Source: CAIKZJ01 sp964626015
GTDB taxonomy: Bacteria; Bacteroidota; Ignavibacteria; Tepidaquicellales; Tepidaquicellaceae
Direction: 5' to 3'
NCBI GenBank assembly: GCA_964626015.1
Contig: CAZVCC010000017.1
Span: 1-53,129, forward strand
Length of the DNA stretch: 53,129 nt
Shown here: positions 46,195 through 53,129 of the stretch, piece after piece
How positions within the stretch are numbered: the stretch's first letter is position 1
Layout of the letters: every line of letters begins with the position of its first letter
Position numbers and translations under genes: made by a program
The notes under the pieces: model-generated
What the model saw: the letters and a program-made list of their open reading frames with translations, nothing else
Told to the model about the DNA's origin: nothing
Databases searched by the model: none

Positions 46195-46364
46195 TACTGA
46201 TGTACAAAAATAAGTTATTAGCTAAATAAAGACAAGGATAATGTTTAAAAAGAGCGATATTCGAGGTTTATATGGTTTGAAGCTGATTTTGGCGGTTGAG
46301 CTACGGGTAAACATCGGGTGTGCAACGGCTATGATACGGCTAAGAACCGAGGAAGTATGGTATG

Positions 46365-46408
46365 TTCATGGGATGCTAATGGGATGTTCATGGGATATTT
46401 ATGGGATG
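46365..46408. repeat. Four tandem 11-bp units (TTCATGGGATG type)
   Basis: Units are ttcatgggatg, ctaatgggatg, ttcatgggata and tttatgggatg, followed by a partial copy. This is a different sequence family from the TGCTCTT arrays but of similar unit length. Confidence 0.85.
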
Positions 46409-46467
46409 TTAAAATAAAGAATTGTTATTACATAATATTATATTGCAGTTCTTTTTTATAAACTGCC

Positions 46468-46501
46468 TGTCAGAATATTATAAAGAGAATAAATTCTGAC
46501 A
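46468..46501. promoter_or_regulatory. Inverted repeat TGTCAGAAT-N16-ATTCTGACA
   Basis: Nine-base perfect arms 16 bases apart, about 180 bases before the CoA-transferase start. It could be a regulator-binding site or a weak hairpin; there is no T-run to make it a terminator. Confidence 0.45.
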
Positions 46502-46680
46502 AATAATATTAATATAATATACAAAAAATATACGGGAAAGTAAAGACAAAAATGAATAATATTTATGATTTTTAAATGACCGATTTTACATTATTCAATT
46601 GAACTTGATAAGCCTACTTCAGTGTTATCTATTGTAATAATAAATATTTATCTTTAATTTGCTGAAATTTATAAATAAGA

Positions 46681-47373
46681 ATGAATAAGAAAGTCAAAAA
46701 CGCAAAGGAAGCAATTCAAGGAATGAAAAACGGAATGACGATGATGTTCGGAGGTTTCGGACTGTGCGGCATTCCAGAGAATACAATACTTGAGTTATCC
46801 AAAACCGACATTAAAGACCTGACGATAATTTCAAACAACTGCGGAGTTGATGATTTCGGGCTGGGACTAATGCTTCAGAGGAAGCAGATAAGAAAAATGA
46901 TTTCATCTTACGTGGGTGAGAATGCAGAGTTTGAGAGACAAATGCTCAGCGGAGAGCTTGAGGTAGATCTTGTACCGCAGGGAACTCTTGCTGAAAGAAT
47001 AAGAGCCGGCGGAGCGGGAATACCCGCATTTTACGTGCCTGCAGGATATGGAACTGAAGTCGGGATAGGAAAAGAGTCACGCGAGTTTAACGGCAAGATG
47101 CATCTTTTAGAGCATGCTTTAAAGGCAGACTTTGTAGTAGTTAAAGCATGGAAGGGCGATACTGCGGGAAATCTTATTTATAAATATACAGCGAATAACT
47201 TTAACAATATGATGGCGATGGCGGGAAAGATAACTATTGCCGAAGTTGAGGAACTTGTACCAGCGGGTGAGCTTGACCCGAACTTTATACATACACCGGG
47301 AATATTTGTGCAGAGAATATTTCAGGGAGTAAATTACGAAAAGAGAATTGAGCAATTAACCTTATCAAAATAA
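46681..47373 (+). CDS. scoA: 3-oxoacid-type CoA-transferase subunit A
   Basis: A 230-residue alpha subunit of a family I CoA-transferase, which moves CoA between an acyl-CoA and a free acid. The signature GMTMMFGGFGLCGIPENTIL and later RIRAGGAGIPAFYVPAGYGT are typical. Subunit B follows after three bases. The operon continues with two lyase-family genes, so the CoA acceptor may be a 3-oxo or 3-hydroxy acid made or split by them. Acetoacetate/succinate specificity is a family default, not shown. Confidence 0.92.
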   Translation: MNKKVKNAKEAIQGMKNGMTMMFGGFGLCGIPENTILELSKTDIKDLTIISNNCGVDDFGLGLMLQRKQIRKMISSYVGENAEFERQMLSGELEVDLVPQGTLAERIRAGGAGIPAFYVPAGYGTEVGIGKESREFNGKMHLLEHALKADFVVVKAWKGDTAGNLIYKYTANNFNNMMAMAGKITIAEVEELVPAGELDPNFIHTPGIFVQRIFQGVNYEKRIEQLTLSK

Positions 47374-47376
47374 ACA

Positions 47377-48033
47377 ATGGCATTAGATAAAAATCAGATA
47401 GCAAAACGCATAGCGCAGGAATTACGCGACGGATACTATGTAAATCTTGGAATAGGGATTCCGACACTCGTAGCAAACTATGTTCCTGAAGGAATAAAAG
47501 TAATACTTCAGTCAGAGAACGGAATGCTTGGCATGGGTCCATTTCCGACAAAAGAAACAGTTGAGGCAGACCTGATAAACGCTGGCAAGCAGACTATTAC
47601 TTATCTGCCCGGTGCATCATTCTTTGATTCAGCGACGAGCTTTGCGATGATAAGGGGAGGTCATGTTGATATCACAATACTTGGTGCATTTGAAGTATCG
47701 GAGGAGGGTGATATTGCAAGCTGGAAAGTTCCGGGAAGGCTGATAAAGGGCATGGGAGGAGCTATGGACCTTGTTGCTTCTGCCGAGCATATTGTAGTTG
47801 CGATGCAGCATACGAATAAAGAAGGACAGTCAAAGCTTTTAAAGAAATGCACTCTGCCTTTGACAGGAGTTAAATGCGTAAAAAGAATCGTGACAGACCT
47901 TGCTGTTTTAGACGTAACGGACAAAGGTTTTAAACTGCTTGAAAGAGCGCCGGGAGTAACTGTAGAGCAGATAAAGGCGGCTACAGAGGGTACATTGATA
48001 GTTGAACGTGAAATACCAGAAATAGTACTTTAA
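47377..48033 (+). CDS. scoB: 3-oxoacid-type CoA-transferase subunit B
   Basis: A 218-residue beta subunit. The catalytic glutamate is expected in LQSENGMLGMGPFP (Glu near 49). YVNLGIGIPTLVANYVPEG and IRGGHVDITILGAFEV are family motifs. It lies three bases after subunit A and twelve before the first lyase-like gene, so all four genes are probably one operon. Acts in the cytoplasm as an A2B2-type complex in known relatives. Confidence 0.93.
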   Translation: MALDKNQIAKRIAQELRDGYYVNLGIGIPTLVANYVPEGIKVILQSENGMLGMGPFPTKETVEADLINAGKQTITYLPGASFFDSATSFAMIRGGHVDITILGAFEVSEEGDIASWKVPGRLIKGMGGAMDLVASAEHIVVAMQHTNKEGQSKLLKKCTLPLTGVKCVKRIVTDLAVLDVTDKGFKLLERAPGVTVEQIKAATEGTLIVEREIPEIVL

Positions 48034-48045
48034 TATTTCCAGATT

Positions 48046-49053
48046 ATGAATTATCCGAAGAAAGTTGTAATTGGAGATATTACAGTGCGGGATGGTTTTC
48101 AGCACGAAGAAAAGTACATACCACTTGAAGCAAAACTCTGGCTTTCCGAGCAACTGATACTTGCAGGATTTAAGAATATAGAAATAACGAATCTCGGAAA
48201 CCCAAGAGCTATGCCTCAATTCAAAGATGGTGACGAGTTGATAAAACGAATAAAGACAAGCAAGAAGACAGCACACTTGATAGATTCAGTTACACTTACA
48301 GCAGTAACTATTAGAGAAAAAGCAATAATCAGAGCGATAGAAGACAAGAAGAACGGATTTGGTCCCGACAGGATTTTAATGATGACACCAACAAGCTATT
48401 CGTACCATTTCAAGAATGCAGGAATGCCTTACGAAGATTACTGGAAATTGGCTGAGAAGTATATAAAACTTTGTGATGATGCAGGGATAAAAGTTAATGG
48501 TTCGGTAAGTACAATATGGGGATGTCCGATTGAAGGACCAACAGATTTAAATAAAGCAATCGATTTCACAAAAAGATGGCTTGATATAGGTGCGAGCGAT
48601 GTAGAACACGCTGATCATGACGGTTCAGCAACACCAGACAGAATTTATGATTACTTTTCAATGGTACTGGATAAATTTCAGAATCCTGAGAAACATATAG
48701 TACATCTTCACTCAACGCATGGATGGGGTCTTGCGAATGTACTTGCGGCACTTCAGGCAGGAATGACAAATTACGAATCAACGATGGGCGGACTCGGAGG
48801 GCAGCCTGCAAACTTCTTTGACGGAGTACCTGTAACGGGAACGGGCGATTATTATTCGGTTGATACAGAGCTTGCGGGACTGGTTTGCACGGAGGATATG
48901 GTTGTGATGATGGATGAGATGGGGATAGAAACGGGGCTTGATGTAGATAAAGTATTGAACATAGGCAGAATGGTTGAGAGAATTGCAGGCAGGAAGCTTC
49001 GTTCGGAAAGTATAAGAACGGGCAGGGTTCCGAAAGAATTAAAATCATATTAA
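48046..49053 (+). CDS. HMG-CoA lyase-family (DRE-TIM) enzyme, paralogue 1, without catalytic Cys
   Basis: A 335-residue DRE-TIM barrel protein. The metal/catalytic Arg-Asp lies in ITVRDGFQHEE (about residues 12-22), the metal-binding HxH in VHLHSTHGWGLANV (near 223-236), and the helical lid follows. In true HMG-CoA lyase the next loop reads GGLGGCPY with the catalytic cysteine; here it is GGLGGQPANFFDG. The enzyme may therefore be a different lyase or synthase of the family rather than a standard 3-hydroxy-3-methylglutaryl-CoA lyase. It is followed by a near-identical-length paralogue six bases later. Confidence 0.85.
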   Translation: MNYPKKVVIGDITVRDGFQHEEKYIPLEAKLWLSEQLILAGFKNIEITNLGNPRAMPQFKDGDELIKRIKTSKKTAHLIDSVTLTAVTIREKAIIRAIEDKKNGFGPDRILMMTPTSYSYHFKNAGMPYEDYWKLAEKYIKLCDDAGIKVNGSVSTIWGCPIEGPTDLNKAIDFTKRWLDIGASDVEHADHDGSATPDRIYDYFSMVLDKFQNPEKHIVHLHSTHGWGLANVLAALQAGMTNYESTMGGLGGQPANFFDGVPVTGTGDYYSVDTELAGLVCTEDMVVMMDEMGIETGLDVDKVLNIGRMVERIAGRKLRSESIRTGRVPKELKSY

Positions 49054-49059
49054 ACATAA

Positions 49060-50067
49060 ATGAAATATCCTAAAAAAGTAACAATCGGTGACATCACAGT
49101 CAGGGACGGATTTCAGCATGAAGAAATATACATCCCGATGGAAGCGAAGCTATGGACAGCAGAGCAGCTCATACTTGCAGGTTTTAAGCATGTTGAAGTA
49201 ACAAACCTTGGAAATCCAACGGGGATGCCTCAGTTCAAAGATGCGGATGAGCTGATGAAGAAATTAAGAACAAGCAAGAAGATTGCACATCTCATTGATT
49301 CCGTTTCTTTAACATGCGTGACGATAAGGGAAAAAGCTGTAGAGAGAGCGATTGAGAACAGAAAAAAAGGATTCGGACCTGACAGAATACTTCTGATGGT
49401 TTCGACGAGCGAATCGCACCACAAAAAGAACTCAGGGCTTTCGCTTGATGATTACTGGAAGATGTCCGAGAAATACATCAAGCAGGCACGGGATGCAGGA
49501 ATTAAAGTTAACGGAACGGTAAGCACTATCTGGGGATGCCCGATTGAAGGACCGACGGAGATGAAGAAAGCAGTAGAGTTCACGAAGAGATGGTTTGATA
49601 TAGGAGCGAGTGATGTAGAACATGCAGACCATGACGGCTCGGCTTCACCCGACAGAATTTATAAATATTTTTCTATGCTGATGGATGAGTTTCAGGATCC
49701 CCGGAAACATATAGTACATTTACACACAACACGCGGATGGGGGTTGGCTAATGTCTTAGCGGCTTTACAGGCAGGAATGACAAATTACGAATCAACGATG
49801 GGAGGACTTGGAGGACAGCCTGCAAACTTTGTGAGCGGTGTACCCGTAAGCGGGACGGGCGAATACTATTACAAGGATTCGAGTATAGTTGGGCTTGTTT
49901 CGACGGAGGACATGGTCGTAATGATGGATGAAATGGGTATTGATACGGGTCTTGATGTAGATAAAGTTCTGAACATCGGCAAGATGGTAGAAAGAATCGT
50001 CGGGAAAAGGCTTCGCTCTGAGAGTATCAAAACAGGTCGAATACCGAAATCGCTATCGGGAAGATAA
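49060..50067 (+). CDS. HMG-CoA lyase-family (DRE-TIM) enzyme, paralogue 2, without catalytic Cys
   Basis: Also 335 residues, alignable with paralogue 1 by eye without gaps and roughly three quarters identical. Kept are VRDGFQHEE, the HLH pair in VHLHTTRGWGLANV and GGLGGQPANF with Gln in place of the usual Cys. Differences cluster at about residues 115-130 (SESHHKKNSG against SYSYHFKNAG), at His/Arg in the HxH loop, and in the loop at 270-280, which may set substrate choice or heteromer contacts. Tandem position points to gene duplication and perhaps a two-subunit enzyme. A terminator follows. Confidence 0.85.
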   Translation: MKYPKKVTIGDITVRDGFQHEEIYIPMEAKLWTAEQLILAGFKHVEVTNLGNPTGMPQFKDADELMKKLRTSKKIAHLIDSVSLTCVTIREKAVERAIENRKKGFGPDRILLMVSTSESHHKKNSGLSLDDYWKMSEKYIKQARDAGIKVNGTVSTIWGCPIEGPTEMKKAVEFTKRWFDIGASDVEHADHDGSASPDRIYKYFSMLMDEFQDPRKHIVHLHTTRGWGLANVLAALQAGMTNYESTMGGLGGQPANFVSGVPVSGTGEYYYKDSSIVGLVSTEDMVVMMDEMGIDTGLDVDKVLNIGKMVERIVGKRLRSESIKTGRIPKSLSGR

Positions 50068-50090
50068 CTTTATAGAAAAATAAAAACAAT

Positions 50091-50123
50091 AATGTACATT
50101 CGATATTTCGGATGTACATTTTT
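50091..50123 (+). terminator. Rho-independent terminator of the CoA-transferase/lyase operon
   Basis: Stem aatgtacattcga / tcggatgtacatt with one wobble pair and loop tatt, followed by TTTTT. It lies 24 bases after the second lyase gene. Confidence 0.85.
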
Positions 50124-50198
50124 AATTTACAAACCTCTCCAATTATCCAATCATTATCGAATTGAAAAACATCTTTCAAATATGCAGTTTATACAAAC

Positions 50199-50819
50199 AT
50201 GACAAATATACTAATCCAATTACTGATATTGCTTTTGCTCTTGTGCGGCAGCGTTTACGGACAGGATACAGAAACGAAGAAAGCAAAGAATGAAAAATCA
50301 AGATACACAATGGCACTTATGCCTGCAATCACTTTTCCCGAAGGAAGTTCTTTTCGTAGATATTCAATCGGATACGGTTTTAATATGAATGCTACCTATA
50401 AATTAACCGAAGACATTAGTCTATCAGGAAACATAGAAATTATATTTTCTGATTTCACATTATCCAGTATGTACAGCACAAGGAAATACAATGTAACTTC
50501 ACACTGGTATTCATACGATATAGGTCCAAAGTTTTTTCTGAACAGAGGTACAACAAGAATATATCTCAATACATTCTTTAAGTACACTCTAATATATAAT
50601 GGTAAAGGAGACAAAAACATCAGTGAATTACAAAACCCGGAACAGGCAATAGGTTTCGGTTACGGATTTGGATTTGAAATTCCAGTTAGCGATAAATTTA
50701 AAATTGAGTTTAACCCTGTTATTAATTTTCTTTACGCAATAAATGATGAAGGATATAGCACTCTCAAAACTTACAATCCTAATTTATACTACAAAATATC
50801 TCTCGGTATGAAATTATAA
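50199..50819 (+). CDS. Small outer-membrane beta-barrel protein
   Basis: A 206-residue protein with a signal peptide (MTNILIQLLILLLLLCGSVYG, mature QDT). The mature part shows alternating strands and tight turns (YSIGYGFNMNATYKLTEDIS, SDFTLSSMYSTRKY, IGFGYGFGFEIPVSDKFKIE) and ends in a barrel-type terminal strand YYKISLGMKL. It resembles the PorT/OmpA-like small barrels common in Bacteroidota. Function is unknown. It is independent of the operon before it, from which a terminator separates it. Confidence 0.78.
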   Translation: MTNILIQLLILLLLLCGSVYGQDTETKKAKNEKSRYTMALMPAITFPEGSSFRRYSIGYGFNMNATYKLTEDISLSGNIEIIFSDFTLSSMYSTRKYNVTSHWYSYDIGPKFFLNRGTTRIYLNTFFKYTLIYNGKGDKNISELQNPEQAIGFGYGFGFEIPVSDKFKIEFNPVINFLYAINDEGYSTLKTYNPNLYYKISLGMKL

Positions 50820-50959
50820 TCTGTGAATATTTTTCCCTCTTACAAATGGTCTTGAGAATCCACACTGATATTCTTTTTAACTAATCCAAAATTTGAGATA
50901 ATCGATAAATATTTTTATCTTGATTATTAATTACCGAATTAATAAATCGTAATAAATAA

Positions 50960-53129
50960 ATGAATATAATGAAAACTTTATTTACTATCTTAGCTATTGT
51001 TTTATTTGCAACCGGAGCATTAAGCCAGAGTTATCAGGACTGGAAATGGCTGCATCAGTCACCTCAGGGAAATGAGCTGAGGTGGGTTAAGATGTGGGAT
51101 GCAAACACCATATACGCAATCGGAGGCAAGGGAACGTTCATCAGGACAACGAACGGGGGAACAAACTGGTTTGTTCAGCATACGGCAGGCCGGACAGCGG
51201 GAATACCGATACAGAAAGCAGACTTACGCAATGCATGGTTTTTCAACCAGAGCACGGGAATAGTGATTGGATCATTCGGAAGCATATTCAGGACAACTGA
51301 CGGCGGCATTACATTTGACAGCACTAACAACCCTGCACCGACAAACACTACATTCACGGGAATAAGTTTTATAAATAATCTGACGGGATATGTAGTTTGC
51401 GGATTAACGGATTACAGATTAATGAAAACGACGAACGGCGGAATAACATGGAATAACAACATCGGTACGAACCCGGGCTATTCTAATCCATACGTGCTGC
51501 ATGCGTTTACGGAGAATAAACTAATTGTATTCAATCAGCTTGGAGATAATTTCATAACTACGAACGGAGGGTTTTCATGGAACACATATCCGATTGGCAA
51601 TTTAGTTACTTTTAACAAAGCAGTTTTCTTAGACGCAAACACGGGTTATGCATGCGGAGACTGGGGCAGGTGCAGATATACGAACGACGGAGGATACACA
51701 TGGGCAAACATGGCGGGAATACTTTTTGACAGAAACATACATTTCACGGATATAAAATACAGGAATAATGCCGTTTATCTGACGGGAAACTCGAACTATA
51801 TTTACCGTTCATCGAATCATGGTGACACATGGGATTCGATAGCGTTTATGGCACCTTCGGCACAGCCGTTATGGAGCAATTCATATTATTCATCTGACTT
51901 TTCGATTAATGCGGATACGATGGTAACGGTAGGAGCGAAGGGTTCAATACATCAAACGCTTGGTACTATTAAAAAACCGCTTGGACAGTATTTAAAAACC
52001 GGAAATATGAGGGACGTATGGGCTTCGACGAATACGAGTGTGCTGATAGCTGTGGGAGCACCGTCGATTTCATCAGTTACACAAGACCAAATACTTAGGT
52101 CAACGAATTCGGGCAGTAACTGGACGGTAGTTTCGCCATCGGCAGCGTCTAACGCTGAGTTTTACAGTATTGATATGATAAACGACAACACGGGATATAT
52201 ATGCGGAAACAGGTCAGCAGTTTACAGAACGACGAACGGGGGTGTGAACTGGGATTCGATAGCAATACCTAACATGCCTACAGGACTGATATTGCAGAAA
52301 GTTGATTTTGTGAATGCGCAGACGGGATGGATATTTTCGAGATACACAACAGGCAATGACTCAACAATTTTCAAAACAACAAATTCGGGAGTCAACTGGA
52401 CAAAGCAAAAGATAAACGCAACGACCACGGGCAATACTATTTACAGTGCCTGCATGCTGGACGAAAACAACGGCTGGCTCCTAAGCAGCAGACCGAGAGC
52501 GTGGAAGACAACTAACGGCGGAGCCGTATGGGATTCGACTTTGCTGGGGGACAATTATCTTGCGGGTGCTTTATATGATATTAAAATGATAAATTCACAA
52601 ACGGGATACTGCGTCGGCTCGAATAACAGAGTTTACAGAACTACAAACGGAGGAGCAACTCCCTGGACGAACGTAAGTTTTTCATCCACGACAATTATAA
52701 CAAATTATGCGGTTGAAGTAAGGAATCAGCAGGAGTGCGTAGTAATGGGGACATACGGAACGGGATATTACACCTCGAACGGCGGGTTGACATGGTCGCA
52801 GAAATTTTTACAATCGAGTATAAGCGACATATACGGTTCTTATTTATCGCCGAACGGTATTTTGTACGCTGTTACACTTTTAGACTCATACATATTTAAG
52901 AATGCAAGTATATTCACGACCGGAATAAACACAGTATCGGAGAATGTACCTGTAACAACAAGACTGAGACAGAATTATCCTAATCCATTTAATCCTAACA
53001 CAGTTATCCGTTATCAGTTGTCAGTTGTCAGTGATGTTGTAATAAAGATTTATGATGTACAAGGTAAGGAGGTGCAGACGTTGGTTAATGAAACGCTGAA
53101 TCCCGGAACATATGCAATGACCTTCGACG
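50960..53129 (+). CDS. Secreted YCF48-repeat protein with type IX sorting domain (5' part, runs off the window)
   Basis: Open to the window end (723 codons without stop), so the C-terminus is missing. Start ATG 50960 or, equally good, ATG 50969 (MKTLFTILAIVLFATGALSQ, a signal peptide). The body is a series of YCF48/BNR-like beta-propeller blades, each with a TTNGGxxW-type motif (RTTNGGTNWF, KTTNGGITWN, RTTNGGVNWD, KTTNSGVNWT and others). After about residue 665 comes RQNYPNPFNPNTVIRYQLSV and VIKIYDVQGKEVQTLVNET, the start of a Por/type IX secretion C-terminal sorting domain. The protein is probably surface-bound or secreted. Its exact role is unknown. A short TTATCAGTTGTCAG repeat lies inside the sorting domain. 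Confidence 0.9.
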   Translation, partial: MNIMKTLFTILAIVLFATGALSQSYQDWKWLHQSPQGNELRWVKMWDANTIYAIGGKGTFIRTTNGGTNWFVQHTAGRTAGIPIQKADLRNAWFFNQSTGIVIGSFGSIFRTTDGGITFDSTNNPAPTNTTFTGISFINNLTGYVVCGLTDYRLMKTTNGGITWNNNIGTNPGYSNPYVLHAFTENKLIVFNQLGDNFITTNGGFSWNTYPIGNLVTFNKAVFLDANTGYACGDWGRCRYTNDGGYTWANMAGILFDRNIHFTDIKYRNNAVYLTGNSNYIYRSSNHGDTWDSIAFMAPSAQPLWSNSYYSSDFSINADTMVTVGAKGSIHQTLGTIKKPLGQYLKTGNMRDVWASTNTSVLIAVGAPSISSVTQDQILRSTNSGSNWTVVSPSAASNAEFYSIDMINDNTGYICGNRSAVYRTTNGGVNWDSIAIPNMPTGLILQKVDFVNAQTGWIFSRYTTGNDSTIFKTTNSGVNWTKQKINATTTGNTIYSACMLDENNGWLLSSRPRAWKTTNGGAVWDSTLLGDNYLAGALYDIKMINSQTGYCVGSNNRVYRTTNGGATPWTNVSFSSTTIITNYAVEVRNQQECVVMGTYGTGYYTSNGGLTWSQKFLQSSISDIYGSYLSPNGILYAVTLLDSYIFKNASIFTTGINTVSENVPVTTRLRQNYPNPFNPNTVIRYQLSVVSDVVIKIYDVQGKEVQTLVNETLNPGTYAMTFD
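53021..53052 (+). repeat. In-frame TTATCAGTTGTCAG repeat inside the sorting domain
   Basis: Reads agttatccgttatcagttgt followed by cagttgtcagtg and is translated VIRYQLSVVS. It shares its unit with the repeat in the aminotransferase gene at 11924-11955. Confidence 0.75.

Larger units (their letters stand above)
46195..46680. other. 486-base intergenic region with small repeats
   Basis: No gene is seen. It holds an 11-bp tandem repeat (46365-46408) and an inverted repeat (46468-46501), both listed separately. The last 130 bases are very A+T-rich and presumably contain the CoA-transferase operon promoter. Confidence 0.5.

Noticed and set aside
46195..46680. Second tRNA or small RNA next to tRNA-Ala
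   Set aside because: No further cloverleaf or strong structure apart from one short inverted repeat.

Overview
The window looks like a chromosomal segment of an A+T-rich member of the Bacteroidota/Chlorobiota lineage, most likely Ignavibacteria or a close relative. The evidence is a YCF48-repeat secreted protein ending in a YPNPFNP-type type IX sorting domain, a BatA-type membrane protein, a four-helix-bundle (23S-IVS-like) protein, few Shine-Dalgarno sites, and intergenic space full of short degenerate repeats. The assignment comes from protein features only. No rRNA is present.

Layout. (1) 1-2.5 kb: a membrane PDZ-GAF-PP2C (SpoIIE/RsbU-type) phosphatase. (2) 2.5-4.0 kb: gene-free, made of decayed repeat modules, with a 100-N gap whose two edges carry the same 55 bases, which looks like an assembly artefact. 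(3) 4.0-6.0 kb: a BatA-like protein carrying in-frame repeat insertions. (4) 6.1-28.0 kb: one long minus-strand surface-polysaccharide cluster. In transcription order it has a short SLBB protein, the CapE/CapF/CapG trio for UDP-N-acetyl-L-fucosamine, a Wzx-like flippase, a Wzy-like polymerase, two GT4-like glycosyltransferases, AsnB, a bi-domain oxidoreductase, a putative alpha/alpha-barrel protein, a DUF354 protein, a DegT aminotransferase, a Wzi-like outer-membrane protein, a polyprenyl glycosylphosphotransferase, a Gfo/Idh oxidoreductase and a hexapeptide acetyltransferase. The last two plus the DegT enzyme are a WbpB/WbpE/WbpD-like set for a diacetamido-uronic acid. Wza- and Wzc-type export proteins are not in the window. 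(5) 28.8-30.1 kb: a eukaryote-like UDP-glucose dehydrogenase, which can feed uronic acids to the same polysaccharide.

(6) 30.1-33.2 kb: three minisatellite arrays with 9-10-bp units around a TGCTCTT core. They surround a four-helix-bundle gene and an M49-like metallopeptidase gene. (7) 33.2-42.8 kb: mixed housekeeping genes: a PqqD-like protein and PepD dipeptidase, an ATP-grasp enzyme, a PpiD-like chaperone, a lipoprotein, a nitronate monooxygenase/FabK-like enzyme, a SnoaL-like protein, a small membrane protein and a DUF6051-like hydrolase. (8) 42.8-46.2 kb: an SRPBCC protein, an APC permease fused to a universal-stress-like domain, thiamine pyrophosphokinase and tRNA-Ala(GGC). (9) 46.7-50.1 kb: an operon with both subunits of a 3-oxoacid-type CoA-transferase and two tandem HMG-CoA-lyase-family enzymes that both lack the usual catalytic cysteine. 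(10) 50.2 kb to the end: a small outer-membrane barrel and the 5' part of the type IX-secreted YCF48 protein.

The most interesting signals are short dispersed or tandem repeats acting on genes. A TTATCAGTTGTCAG-like repeat and related repeats are read in frame inside at least three proteins. The AAGAGCAGT arrays sandwich the four-helix-bundle gene and supply its last codons and stop. A G9 tract in a polysaccharide gene could be a phase-variable switch. The twin cysteine-less lyases next to a CoA-transferase suggest a carbon-carbon cleaving or forming pathway of unknown substrate.
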